A stretch of DNA of 64,000 bases from Ceratodon purpureus. Its lineage: Eukaryota > Streptophyta > Bryopsida > Pseudoditrichales > Ditrichaceae. The stretch is from NCBI GenBank assembly GCA_014871385.1, contig CM026422.1:25714987-25778986 (forward strand), written 5' to 3'. The stretch's first letter is position 1, and every line of letters starts with the position of its first letter. This document shows, piece by piece, positions 35,067 through 46,544 of the stretch. A model generated the notes under the pieces. The model did not search any database. It was not told the DNA's origin and saw only the letters and a program-made list of their open reading frames with translations. Both the position numbers and the translations under genes were made by a program.

Positions 35067-35380
35067 GGGCCGGTTCAGACCATGCCCAAACTTTGAGGTC
35101 GTCTCTTTGGACTAGTGAAAATGCTGAAATGCCCAAAGTCCAGCCTCTTGGCCTTCACACTAGGGGCTGAAGTCCAAAAACGTCGCCTCCAAAAGAGACT
35201 AGGTGGCAACACTTTTAGGAAGTTATGGCGCCAAGGCAAACGTTCCCATTCGCACAATAATCGAGCCAAATTTCCATCAAAAGGCCAAATTCTTTTTTCA
35301 TTGGGTTTGGCCTCTCGACATAGTTTGGTCCGAAAAAGTAACGGTCGTTCTCTCAACTTGAGCGTAGTCTAAACAGATCC
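35067..35380. mobile_element. PIF/Harbinger (Tourist-like) MITE, copy 1
   Basis: A 314-bp element flanked by TAA on both sides (35064-35066 and 35381-35383), the usual target duplication of PIF/Harbinger. The ends are imperfect inverted repeats: GGGCCGGTTCAGACCATGCC at the left and GGATCTGTTTAGACTACGCT at the right, read on the minus strand. The inner sequence matches the element at 60485-60846 in opposite orientation over most of its length. It has no transposase. The two open frames inside it are not genes. Confidence 0.75.
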
Positions 35381-35698
35381 TAAGATACTTGCAATTTCAG
35401 CGTTGTATTTCTAGATCTATGACAAATAAACTATCATTGTTAAGTTGAGGACTCTCTAAGTCACAATTGTACATGTACATTGCACAATACAACAATCCTA
35501 GTGAAAAACTATGATCCAAACTTAAAGCATTATAATCTTTCTACTAATTTACCAAAGTGTAAACCCTAATCCTTATCGCTACAGCTCAACCACTTACAAT
35601 CATCAGGGACCCTAAGGCCTTCAATGAACGTTTTCTTGTGAATATTAAACTTTTATTTGTAGCAATATCAAATCTTCAACCATAACCATTTTTAGCTT

Positions 35699-36273
35699 TA
35701 ATCCCTAAACGTCTTCATCCATGTCCAATTTAGGCAGTTTTGTAAAGATGCATTATAAATTGCAATTAATATGAATATTTAGAACTTGATGTATAAATAA
35801 AAGTTATACATCTTGAATTTTAGATTCTATCTATACGGTTAGATCTATGACTGCTTTTATTAATCTATTTATATAAATTTTGAAACGTAAAATAAAAAAT
35901 TATTTTGTAATTCAATTACTAATAAGATATTGACAATAAGTAAATAAAAATTGTTCTGATGGGTTATAATGTAGTACTTTAGGTGTAGTAATTTTTGGAG
36001 ATTTTTTGCATGCTTGATTTTATAAGTTTATTTTTTCAAGAACACTTTTAGACTAAAATCTTCAAAATTTTGGATGAAACACTTCAACACAAAATGAAGC
36101 ATAATTTCTTCAAAAATTGTTTCTTTTTTGATTGGATGACACATACGAGAAGTTATCTTCCCATAGAAAATTCAATAAAAAAATCACACCACAAAAATTG
36201 CATGACGGATGAGAAAATGCGGATGGAATCTGTACATCAGGCCAAAATGGCCTGCTTGGGCAGTTAGGGGTTA
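35699..36273. repeat. AT-rich segment bounded by inverted TAAYCCCTAA
   Basis: The left edge is TAATCCCTAAACG and the right edge, minus strand, is TAACCCCTAACTG. The match is about 10 bp with one difference, so membership in the TAACCCCTAAAG family is tentative. The interior is AT-rich and non-coding. Confidence 0.3.
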
Positions 36274-36693
36274 AAATGAAGAAAAGAGGCTAGAATAAAC
36301 GATTTCAATTGCAAACACGTTTAGCTCTTCAAGTGTTTTTCAATGTAGCTTCTTTTCTTCATTTTTAAAGCTGCAAATGGCTATGGTAAGATGGAATTAG
36401 CAATCTACTTATAGTGGGTGGTAATCTGTAAGAATTCAGAATAAATGGTAATCTTTGTCCAACAAGGAATAATATTTATTTGGCAAGCGGTAATTTTATT
36501 TGGCCAATAATAATCTCCTACTAAATTGTGAGTAACAGTCTTCCAAAATAGTTGAATAGCTTCGCATGCCATTCACACATACAAAGTTTTGGACGATTTA
36601 GGTGCAATTTTCTTTTTCTTTCTTTAAACTTCCGATTTCCAAACTTCCGGTTGAAGTTCCCACCCTACTCTATGGTGTAAGCACCTAAAGGCG

Positions 36694-36714
36694 CCCCCCC
36701 CCCCCCCCCCCCCC
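36694..36714. repeat. 21-base C homopolymer
   Basis: An uninterrupted run of 21 C is bracketed by CTAAAGGCG on the left and TAAAGGCG on the right, so the run sits inside a short direct repeat. It lies about 560 bases before the uL5c start codon. Its length may be inexact because such runs are error-prone in sequencing. Confidence 0.8.
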
Positions 36715-37275
36715 TAAAGGCGTACACCCCAGATTCTTGCTGCAGTGGAGATTTGATGACCCTATAATTACCTATAATGTATCCCATGCGTACATGCAAA
36801 AGGGTGTCCGGCTACAGGTCAACCTATGTTGGTCACTTCCAAAATTTGTAGTTATTATTGTAAGTGCTTATAAATATCCCAAAAATGGGGAAACTTTGTT
36901 TTTTCTTATTGTTAATCACTGTAAAATAGGAAGCCACTCATTCCACCTCCACAAGTATAGTGAATTCCTTAAGTGTCCGAAAATAGGTGCTGCTACCATA
37001 ACCCCACACATTTGGACCCCTGCACAGACTCCACTCTTCTCTCAGAACTGAAAACGAGACCAACCCGACCGTGACGACGAAGATGGATGAAGTGATGAGT
37101 TGCGGCTTCCAACCAGATAAGGCACCCCTCCCCGGATAAGGCCCCCTATGGCCGTGCCCAGCCCCGTCTTCAAGCACGAGGACGAAGACACACTCACACA
37201 CACAGACAGACACGCGGGGATCGGAATTCAGGGGAGAGAGGTCTGGTTCGGGAGCTTCGATTCGAGCTCGATTCC

Positions 37276-38602
37276 ATGGCAGCGATGGCGTGCACTGCGG
37301 CTGCCGCCACGGCCAGCTTGGTGGCCAGCACCAGCGCCTGCACTAGCAGCACCAGCAGCGCTTTGATGGGGAGCCGCGTCGCGGTGGCGCCCGTGGGAGC
37401 TCGCAGGCTGGCGTGCCGTGGGGCGGTGGCTGTGAGTGCGTCGGCTGCAGTGGCGGTGGAGGATCAGACGGAGGAGAGGACCGTGCAGCGGTTGCTGGGA
37501 ATTTACCAGGAGAAGGTGGTGCCCGCTATGCAGGAGGAGTTCAAGTATGGCAACAAATTCGAGGTGTGTGTGTGTGGAGGGGGCAGGGTTTATCGGGGAT
37601 TGGGGTTATTGTTTTTTTGTGGGGTTTGGGAGGATTTTGCGTGGTTGAGCTTATAGCATTGGTTGTCGTGCGTGGGGTTTGGCAGATTCCGCATGTGAAG
37701 AAGATTATCGTGAATTGTGGTGTAGGAGAAGCGTCGCAGAATGCTAAAGCCCTAGAAGGGACAATCCGGGACATTGCCCTGGTGACCGGTCAGAAATCCG
37801 TAGTGACTCGCTCCAGGAAGGCTATTGCCGGTTTCAAGCTCAGAGAAGGAGTCCCTGTCGGCGTCACGCTCACATTGCGTGGAGATGTAAGCTCCTAACT
37901 CGGCATCGATTCTGGATTCCGCTCGCTGGATGGTTTTATGCAAATGAGGAAGGGAAGCATGATTGTTGGATGTTTCCGGCACTTGATTCATGGGAAATGA
38001 TTGTAGTTGTCACAATGTGTCGAGCTTCATCCCAAATCACAATGTGATGTTCGTTTGCTGTCAACTGTATTTAATTCGGGGATTGTGAGGTTCTGCTAGA
38101 TTGATAAGTAGTGTTTAGAATGCTTTTGTTGAACAAATTCTCCTATCTTCGTTGAAGAGAAGTCCTTCTAGGTTTAAATTTCCTTTTTCTGTCAAGTATA
38201 AGATACTGATAAGATACTGGAATTGGGATGAAGTTGTGTTAAATTAATGTTTTACGATCAAATGTGTTGCAGATGATGTACTCGTTCTTGGATAGACTAT
38301 TGAATCTGGCACTTCCACGTACTCGGGATTTCCAGGGAGTAAACCCTTACAGCTTTGACGGAAGAGGTAACTACACCCTGGGTCTTCCAGAGATTAGTGT
38401 GTTCCCTGAAATCAAGTTCGAGAACATCGACAAGCAGCGAGGAATGGATATTTGCATCGTCACCACCGCAAAGAATGACTCGGAAGGGCTAAAGCTTCTC
38501 GAACTGATGGGCATGCCCTTCAAGGAAATGGGTGGCGGACGCATGTCTGCCTCAGCTGCGAAGAAGGCTACTCGTACGACCTTCAGGGGAAGGAGAAGGT
38601 AG
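37276..38602 (+). CDS. RPL5: Chloroplast 50S ribosomal protein uL5c
   Basis: This protein binds 5S rRNA in the large subunit of the chloroplast ribosome. Exons 37276-37563, 37686-37886 and 38273-38602 join in phase to 272 aa. The first ~57 residues are rich in Ala, Ser, Thr and Val with Arg and no acids, a clear transit peptide; the mature protein starts near [13 protein letters not shown]. The uL5 core is easily seen: [72 protein letters not shown], and the C-terminal [12 protein letters not shown] basic tail ([13 protein letters not shown]) follows, as in plant uL5c. The second Met (residue 4) could also serve as start. The gene is intact, with introns of 122 and 386 bp. Confidence 0.95.
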
Positions 38603-39678
38603 AGGCAACAGATAGGTTAGGTACAACAGTTTCCCTTGAAGTAAAACTTCCCATGTGATTGATGCCCCACCACCTATGTCAAGGTTTAGGTCTCGATTGT
38701 TTGTAACGAATTCTTATCAACTTCTTCAATTTTACAACAGGAATCTTTCAATGTTGAAGACCTTGTTTAAACGGTATTTGGATATGTGAATGTGTGAATT
38801 CTGCTTAATGCCAATATATTTGCTAATCGTGAAGTTATGATTGTCAAAGACAGCGATAATGCGTGAATCTTGTGAGTTAGTTTACGGCCTAAATACGAGC
38901 AGTCTTGGCAACTTTGATCCTTTCTAAACAACAAAGCCCGGTCCCAAGGCAATGTGGTTTTCCTTGGCGTCCGAAGTCAATTTGAGACGCCTACTTTCTT
39001 TCCAACGTCCCCTGAAAGATTGTCTGGTGGTCTTCCAACATTTGTTAGTTCTATGTCTTACTAGTACTGTCTGAAGCTCCTGGCTACGCATATCACATTG
39101 GTTGTTCGTCGATGCACTACATGACCGATTGAATGAGTTTCGCTTAGGGCAGGGATTAGGGTTTTGCTCTCTGTTCCTACAGCCAACGTTAATTGGGGTC
39201 AAACCATGGGTTTGCGCACTTCAGATTTTACAGCAATGTTGATCACTGGGAAAGAACTAACTGATATGAAACAATTTCTCTGTGACAATGATACACATGA
39301 CACAAAGGTAGTTCACAAAAGGACTGAGTGTTAGATTCTGTTTCATTAGTCAATAGGCTTGAACAATTCACGTCCTCTATGTACAAGTTTATGGAATCAC
39401 CGTTGCTCGGCCTATCTCAAATAATCCCACCGCTTGTTCTGAGCATCAATTCTGCAATCCTAAGCCTCCCTTCTGTTCCTTGCACGCTAAGAGCAGTAGA
39501 GCTCACAGGAGGAGGGGACTGACTTATGTTTCTGGCACGATGCGAGCGTCACGCTTAGAAATTAAGCGACAATGAACTTCTCTCAGCAGGAGAGCAGCCA
39601 ACCCGTCCGAATCTGTCCCAACATCCAAAGCCCCCCTGCCAAGACGAGATGGTGATCGTGGCCAACCCTCAAAGACGA
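38603..39678. other. Intergenic DNA after uL5c, nothing recognised
   Basis: It includes the uL5c 3' UTR. The remaining short open frames on both strands have no domain or splice structure. Confidence 0.5.
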
Positions 39679-39921
39679 TCAAATTACAAATCCACTGACA
39701 AAGTGCTCCAGAAAATGGAGCCAAGCGTCGCCTGCAGTCCACAACAGAACGATGGCGACGAGGACGAGAGATAAAACGTAGGCTTTGAACATGAGCGACA
39801 GAACCTCGTTGTCCAATGTCCACCCAAGGCCATTCTCCGGCATCGAAATAACCTTCCACCCAAAGAAAACTTCTGCACCTCTCTGCTGGAACGCATGTAG
39901 CTGCAACTCAGTCTGAAGCAT
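39679..39921 (-). CDS. Candidate small transmembrane protein, copy A
   Basis: I do not recognise this family. The open frame from the ATG at 39921 gives 80 aa; an inner ATG at 39843 would give 54 aa and fits the length of the other copies better. The core is DNEV-x5-KAYVLSL, then about a dozen hydrophobic residues, then GDAW. The same core recurs at 44470-44679 (copy B) and 52177-52347 (copy C). Copies A and B are identical at 15 of 30 core residues (E-V, K-A-Y, L-S-L, V-L, G-D-A-W), while their DNA differs more, as expected for a coding sequence. There is one membrane segment and no signal peptide. It may be a real small gene, an exon of a larger one, or a relic. The reading frame ends soon after GDAW. 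Confidence 0.4.
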   Translation of the reverse strand: MLQTELQLHAFQQRGAEVFFGWKVISMPENGLGWTLDNEVLSLMFKAYVLSLVLVAIVLLWTAGDAWLHFLEHFVSGFVI

Positions 39922-42251
39922 AGTAAAACAACATCTCTGTGTCTAACCACCAAGACCAACCCTAACCAAGTTAGGTCACGCTGGACGTGCACTCCTCCAA
40001 CAGCACTCGAATACCCACACAAGTCTCACTTTACTCGGTACAGCAGATCTGCACCCTCCACAAACTTCACGTGGGCCTCTAAACTATCGCTAAAAAAATC
40101 CATCACAACAGACGGACAGTCTATGACTGCTTCAATCGTGGTGACACAAGAGTTCGAAAAACTTGCCGAAGTCGAACCACCTCAAAACTGGTGATCCCCT
40201 TTTGGCTTCCAAATTACTCAACTCTCTTTCAAGGTGGGCGAGGTGTATGTCTATGGTCTGGCCGATCAATAATGCACTCCTATTTCACCAACCAGATGAA
40301 TGCTCAAGGGAGATGCACCCCACTGCCCAGTACAGACAGCTACAAGTAGCTTCAACTTCAGTGCATGGATGGTATCATGGTCCCTACGTTTGAAAGTGAC
40401 CCAGTGCAATGGTCCACACTCTGATGAATGTATCGACAATGGACATGGGTCGGATCTCTTGAGAAGCAAGCCATAGTTGGAAGCCGGTCAAGAGCCATAA
40501 TAAAATGTTGATTATTGGTGAGGCTTGGCATGCAGGGATATCACACAACCTGGACCCTGGTGCGATCGGCATATATTGTCACTGTAGATGATCTGCTGAG
40601 GTCAGGGGTGCTCCTGGGGAAGCGTGGTGACGTCGTGTGCACTGTGCCTGCGAATGGTTTTGCGATGAAACTGTTGACGTGAGTTTCGAGGCCCCACGGG
40701 CCACGAGGCACGGGCTCTAGTTCTTCTTCGGCTGCCCCCACCTGCCCGGGGTTCCTCACACCAGGTCGTTCAGCTCTCCGTTTCGCCGACGTCTTCGATC
40801 TGCTTTCCCACCCTCCGCCCTCAAGCAAGCTTTCCTTCACCTTTCACCGCCCTTGCTGTCCCTGCCTCACTGCCCCGGAGGTTGACATAGCCACCAACAA
40901 CCAACTTCACGCTGGTAGCAAACTTGACATTTTTTACACTAAAGTTGTTACTTTTCATTGTGGAAAAGGTCACTCTTCCTTGTTTATGGTGTCCATTCTC
41001 ACGTACCAGCTTGTACAATGGCTCAAAATAGGAATCCAAAATGTTAGGTTTGCTACTGCTGTCAAGATTCTGACCTCTTTATGACGGGGCTGTATTTCGA
41101 AAAATATATGTGAGTAGGAAGATAGTTTTCCTGTTGATTGCATTTTTTCACAATTTAATCTATAATGGATTGGTTGATGCAAGTTTTTAAAGTGAAAACC
41201 AATCTAAACCACATCATCGACTTACAGGTTTCTTAAAAACCACAATTCATGATGCTAATAAATACCCTAAAAATAATACACTACACCACCACCTTCATTC
41301 TTCCAAAGCTTAGCATGCCATTGGTGAGCTTGCCCCTCTGCACATGCTTGTTCCCAATCCAAGTTGGATTGACAATATTGTGAAACGCAAAATGAACTGA
41401 AACTCTTGGCTTGGTCGATGGTTGAACCAAGTTCAGCTCAGAATCACATGCTCTTCACATTCGAAAGCCTCTTCAGAGTACCAGAGCTTCGTCCTGTCAC
41501 AGTGATGGAGATGATGGTCGAATGGTCTTCTTTTGTCTTTCAACTATCATCTTATATATCCAAATTGGGTCTGCTCCCAACCAGGAAGCAACATAATCCT
41601 CCAGGTGCAAATATTTCTCCAAAGGTAAAAAAAAACCTTCAATGTAATCCTAGTTATGTATTTGGTGCAATGAGTATGGAACAATCAGTGCTACCGATCA
41701 TCGACAAGGATTGAGCTGCAAAGAACGTAGCTATTCACAAACACTGGATGCTTTCGAGTTTCAGAATTTCTGTGTTGCACCATGTCCTTCGAATCATAAA
41801 AAGCAATAAGTTACACGGGCAGCCAAGGCAGAAACTCGTGCTAACAGTGTACTGTACATACTACATTACCAGGCAGCTGAAGCGAATTGGTCCTCACGTC
41901 CTAATTAGCAATTCCATAATCAAGCCGCCTCACCCACTTGCTCCGATTAAATAATGCTTTTCCAACCTTGGATGTGCGTGCAGGGGGGAATAAAATCTCA
42001 TTTCAAATATTTAGTAGGTAACTTAGTACAGGGGTTGAAATAACAGCTTATCACTTATGTCATAAAAAAATTATTTGAGTAGGTAAAGGCTCAAGCCTGT
42101 AACAGTAGATCAAAGCACATCGGTACAGACGGCAACAGCGCTGGCACCGGTACAGATGTACCCAGACTACAGAGCATAAGCTAGCAGAGTTTAGGTGGTG
42201 TCTGTGTGATTTATTTATAAGGTAAATTATGCTAGTAACGACGTTATGAGG

Positions 42252-42590
42252 GTCATCTGCAGAAATGCATGTATACGCCAAGAACACATTCATTAGCCAC
42301 CAAATTGAAGTCTTTAGTGACAATGGATGAAGAAGTGATGTTAATTATGGGCTGAAATTTGGTGCAATTCGAGTGAGAGTGTGGTGGTATTGAGAATTTA
42401 GAAAATAAATCAAGGTTTTAAATATTTTATTTTAAAAAAAAAATATGGTTTTAATAGGTTTTGTACATGGTGATATTCGAATGAAGTTAAGTTGATTATG
42501 CACAATGAATAATGATAGTTAATTGTTCATTGGGTGCATAATAGAACGGGCTTCAATTTTGTCACTTAACCCTGGTGCTGTTACCTTACA
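42252..42590. repeat. Dispersed repeat, copy 2 (partner at 27536-27830)
   Basis: It matches the 27.5-kb copy in ordered blocks: ATCTGCA-x2-AATG near the start, CATTAGCCACCAAAT, GGTGGTATT, TTGATTATGCA and a right-hand GGGCTTC ... GGTGCTGTTA. The interior also has a small hairpin (TATGCACAATGAATA against TTCATTGGGTGCATA). There is no coding capacity, and the class is undetermined. Confidence 0.45.
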
Positions 42591-43320
42591 ACATGAATTT
42601 CTAGTGATGTGTTAATTACTGAACGTATTCCATGTTATCAGGAATTGGTCAAGTCATGCTTCATGTTCCTGTTTCAAGAAATGGGGTTCGGAAGGAACAG
42701 AATCTTTGTTGGACGCCAATCTCCAACAAGACAAGGTCACCAAATCCCTGTTCATGTTGCTGGTCAGTGGTGGGGCACTGGGATCCCTCATGTTGCTACT
42801 TTTTACTTGTTGGCAACTCTATGAGCAAAATGCCAGAAGTACAGTAAAGTACAGCCTGTGTGTTTACCGCAGTAACTTACCTCCTAAAACCTTCAATGTC
42901 AGTGGCACAAAAGCATAGAGTGGTGAGTCTGGTGACTGCTTCCGTGGAACAGGAGTGAGAGGAACTTCGATGCAGGATCCACAGCAGTAGCCAGGAAACA
43001 CCGACTGCTCCCCACCATCACCGCCAGCGTGCCTTGAGTGAGAGTTGATTATTGTGGCTCTGACTGATGAGGCCTTGACTGTCAACTTGCAAGCAAGTAG
43101 CTGCTGGGCACAGATGTTTCAATGATAGCACCCTCCCTCCCCAACAGTGCTGGCCGACCACATGCTTTGACACGCAGTAGGTGAGCTTTCTGGAGTCGTA
43201 ACTTTGTTGAGATGGTGTTCCTGCAACAGCGTTTCGGGACCCCAGTGTGGATTTACTGGTATGTCCGAGGGGAAATGAACAGAAAGAAACGTCAACGAGG
43301 ACCATCATACAGAATGCTTC

Positions 43321-43380
43321 TAACCAGATGGACATTTCAATAACCAGATGGACATTTCAATAACCAGATGGACAATTCAA
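43321..43380. repeat. Three tandem 20-bp units
   Basis: The unit TAACCAGATGGACATTTCAA occurs three times head to tail; the third differs by one base (GACAATTCAA). It is non-coding. Confidence 0.9.
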
Positions 43381-44469
43381 AGGCTGTTAGGAAACAATGG
43401 TTAAAACCTTGCTGACTGAGATTTAGTTACGTCGTGTCAAATTAGAAATTCTGAAATAACTCAGGATCGGTTAAAAGTTGACATGGGAATCTCCCAAGAA
43501 CACAGAAGCAGAGTAGAGAGTAACGTGAGTCTCACGAAGAGCAAAAAAGGGAAACCCTTGCAGCCCAAGTTGTTTTAAGTCATCTTTCATCCAATGTTTT
43601 TGACAAGCTACATCTATGGCAAAGCTGTCGTCGGCCACAATTCTCAGGAAGACCACTTAAACATTACAAGGAGCACAATGAGTTCAATAAATCAGAAAAC
43701 AGAGGAGTAGCAGAGCCCCAACCATCCATAGCTCAAAAGAGAGATCATTGTATTGACGTATGTACTCCTCAAGAAACATGTAGGCCTTAGATTTCACCTA
43801 ACCTAACCTCAAAAATATTATCTATTTGAATCCACTGCTCAAGAACGTTCACATCTGGACCAATCCTTGAAGAACAGGTCACGGCATTCAACCAAAAATG
43901 CTCCCTGTTCGTGGCCTCTCTGTTCCGAGCAGCCCTTCAACCTTCAAGCCTCGGCTTCCCGCACCATATCTCAAATATACAACAAAGCCGGTTGCTCTCT
44001 AAGAGCAACAATTCAACTAGATGCTCGGAATTCCAATATGGAGTACTAAACATTGAAGACTCCTTGCTAGCCTTCTTCACGCCACCAGCGGAGGTCTGTA
44101 TCTGTACCCTCTCTGTTCCTAAATCACTTCCATCAACGTGGTGGAGGTTGCAATGTGCAAACCTCAGGAAGAGAAGGGAGAAACAAGTCTTGTCGTCTTT
44201 GCGTCTCCTTAGGACAATCAGACAGCACGGTACTCGTGATCATGTGCCAATCGACCGGAACAGAGCAATTAAAGAGCCCAGAACTCAAGGGCACTATGAG
44301 TGAAGTCATCAAGTCGGGAAGGAAAGGAGTAGCTTTGAAGTTTCTACTGAAAAGACTGGGCTTTGGGCTTGGAGCCTCCATTTCGACCAGGTTGAACAAG
44401 CAGAGATCCTCCAAGGGTAAACTCAAGGCTATGATGAAAGAAACACAGAACCCAGATAAGCTGAGCACC

Positions 44470-44679
44470 TCACAGTGTCATCAAGCTGAAATCCAGATAG
44501 CGGTAAGCGTAGTTCGAGGTAAAAGAGGGCATATAATGAAGCTCTGCGTACTGTGTCCAAGCGTCGCCAACAGCCAAAAACAGCACCACCACGAGGAAGA
44601 AGAGAGACAAGATATAAGCCTTGATCACAAAATAAGACACCTCGTTCTTGGACTCCAACTCTCTCACAAAAACCTCCAT
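44470..44679 (-). CDS. Candidate small transmembrane protein, copy B
   Basis: A 69-aa open frame starting with ATG at 44679. It shares the unrecognised core of copies A and C: RELESKNEVSYFVIKAYILS, a hydrophobic stretch (SLFFLVVVLFLAV), then GDAW. After GDAW it continues TQYAELHYMPSFTS, which aligns with VLYAQEVFMPAFKS in copy C, so the family extends at least 15 residues past the membrane segment. It ends with a stop that overlaps a GTGAGG splice-donor-like site, so it may be the first exon of a longer gene. The N-terminus is acidic and polar, and the single membrane segment would act as an anchor. The longer frame on the opposite strand (44155-44772) is judged to be its shadow. The function is unknown. 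Confidence 0.45.
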   Translation of the reverse strand: MEVFVRELESKNEVSYFVIKAYILSLFFLVVVLFLAVGDAWTQYAELHYMPSFTSNYAYRYLDFSLMTL

Positions 44680-45588
44680 CTTTCGCTAACTCTTCACCCA
44701 ACTCCTACTCATACGACCATACCCATGTTACTAGCGCTCACCAGAAACGACCAGATGAAACTCAGACTCTAGCACCTCTATCTAGAAGAAGATAATCTCT
44801 CTCAGGCAACTCTTTGATGAGCGTGTGTTCTCGAGATGACTTGTGAGTTCAAACGCGCAAAGCTACGACTTTCATAACATACAGGAAGTGGGTCAAGTTG
44901 GCAGATCAATTGGCAAGTGCAGAAGCAAGTGAAGAGTCTAGGCAGGTAGGAATGGTGCAACTTGTGGGCTTGCCTTGTAAGAGCTTGGGCTGCAAGTGGG
45001 CTGAGTTATGAACCAAACTAGGCCAGCACTTGATTCAGTTGAAGGGATCATTCATCATGATCATGATCATCTTCTTCGGAGTCATCATCTCCTACAGTGT
45101 TGGGCTGGCCTTTTTATTCTCGTTTTCTATTATTATAAATCTTGTGGCTTGTGATCCTGATGACGATGTGTATTCTTAGCCATGGGGACCAAGGGGACTG
45201 CATTTGCATTTGTATTTGCGAGGAGAAGAACAGTCCACCATTTTGCATGCTAACGTGCCTCCAGGACAACCTGGACTCCTGGAGAAGGGGTGAGTCTGGT
45301 TTTATTTTATTAGTGTGATTTGTTGTGAGCTCCAGTTCTAACTTCTGGTGCTTAGTTTTGCAATGGGCCTGGGCCCTAGGGCACCCCTTGAACACTTTTG
45401 AGAACTTTGAGTGGGGCCGAGCACAACCATTCCCAACTTGTAGGACATTGGTCCCACATCCTGTGGGAGGGATTCTGTGGATGAAATTTGGGTTTGTAGA
45501 ACTCGAATTTAGCTCCCAAAATTCTAAAAAAAAGATTGTGAACCATGAAATGGTAATTTTAGGATTTCACATGTTTTATATCAATGGT
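44680..45588. other. Intergenic DNA, nothing recognised
   Basis: Upstream of copy B and before the foldback element. It has a short CATGATCATGATCAT palindromic run near 45055-45070 and no gene. Confidence 0.45.
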
Positions 45589-45598
45589 GTTCTACATT

Positions 45599-45947
45599 AG
45601 AGTTAGCCTTAAAGTCACCTCGTGTTTTAAAAAGATACCATGAGTTTTGCTTTATTGTATTATTATTTTTTACTTTAAATAGTTTGGAAGAACTTGTAAG
45701 TCTCACTACATTTGGTGTGTAAAAGCTTGGTGGTCTCTAAACTCAAGGAAAACTAGTTTTGCCGTCATTCCATCCTTGAAAACTAATTTTCCTTGAGTTT
45801 AAAGACCACCAAGCTCTTACACACCGAATATAGTGAGACCACAAAGTTCTTCTATGTCTCCCAACTATTTGAAGTAGAAAAGATAATACAATAAAGCAAA
45901 ACCCATGGTACCTAAGTCAAATACCGGATGCCTTTACAAATAACTCT
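45599..45947. mobile_element. Foldback MITE-like element with long inverted arms
   Basis: The left arm (about 45640-45755) and right arm (about 45785-45915) are inverted copies of each other. For example, AGCTTGGTGGTCTCTAAACT at the left matches the complement of AGTTTAAAGACCACCAAGCT-like sequence at the right, and the TTTTGCTTTATTGTATTAT blocks pair near the outer edges. The outer ends are AGAGTTA (45599) and TAACTCT (45947). GTTCTAC occurs just outside on both sides (45589-45595 and 45960-45966), but not directly adjacent, so it is only a possible target duplication. The RNA would fold into a hairpin of more than 100 bp. A decayed relative lies at 27090-27430. Confidence 0.7.
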
Positions 45948-46544
45948 ATTTTTAAAAAAGTTCTACAAAGAGTTTGATGGATATACATTAGTGTGCCCTA
46001 TGGGTTTGGCAATATATCTAACACTTGTCTTAATGGTTGGGCGAGCCTTTTCTCTTCGACCTTCCTTTTCCATGTTTCTTATATAAGGCCATGTATTCCT
46101 AACTTATTACAAATTATTATTTAAACTACGTAGCTTAGTTAAAAAAATAACTTTAATTTTATTTGGCATAGAAGTATTCATTGAGGTGCTAAAAAACTAC
46201 CGTATTTTGTTTTTAATACTCATTAAGCACTTTGAACATCTATACTACACCTCTATATTATTTCAAATTTTTTATGACAAGTACCTGAAAGAATTCTTTT
46301 GCAATACAATTTTCTACTTGAAGAAGAGTGAAACATTTTCATCTTATTTGTTATAATTTGAAGTTAGAACTCTTCCTTATAATAAGAAATTAAGATTTTT
46401 TCATTCTTTCCTTTCTTTAAAATTCTCATTCAAAGTAATAAAATAACCATGTGGTATTGATATTGATATTTTATGAAAAAAGATGTCCTTTAAATACTAA
46501 ATGTGTGTTAAGAATATTTTGCACTTTACCATTCAATATTCTTA

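Larger units (their letters stand above)
34037..37275. other. Divergent upstream region, membrane-protein gene and uL5c gene
   Basis: Both flanking genes point away from this stretch. It contains a PIF/Harbinger-type MITE (35067-35380), a weak TAACCCCTAA element (35699-36273) and a 21-C homopolymer (36694-36714). The rest is AT-rich with short open frames only. The last ~200 bases before the uL5c start are GC-rich and probably include its promoter and leader. No further gene is supported. Confidence 0.5.
39922..44469. other. Gene-poor intergenic DNA with repeats
   Basis: Between copies A and B of the small membrane-protein family I find no gene I can support. The stretch holds a dispersed repeat (42252-42590) and a 20-bp tandem triplet (43321-43380). 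Several open frames of 70-110 codons occur on both strands, but none shows a domain. A 31-codon frame on the minus strand (43779-43684) encodes a peptide ending in a hydrophobic segment; it could be a terminal exon but is unproven. Confidence 0.45.

Noticed and set aside
35075-35372. Open frames of 85-93 codons on both strands
   Set aside because: They lie entirely within the MITE at 35067-35380.
40384-40572. 62-codon minus-strand frame with a hydrophobic stretch
   Set aside because: Considered as another small membrane protein, but it lacks the KAY and GD[AS]W marks of copies A to C.
44155-44772. 205-codon plus-strand open frame
   Set aside because: It runs opposite to copy B of the small membrane-protein family, whose core is conserved at two other loci; the plus-strand translation has no recognisable feature.
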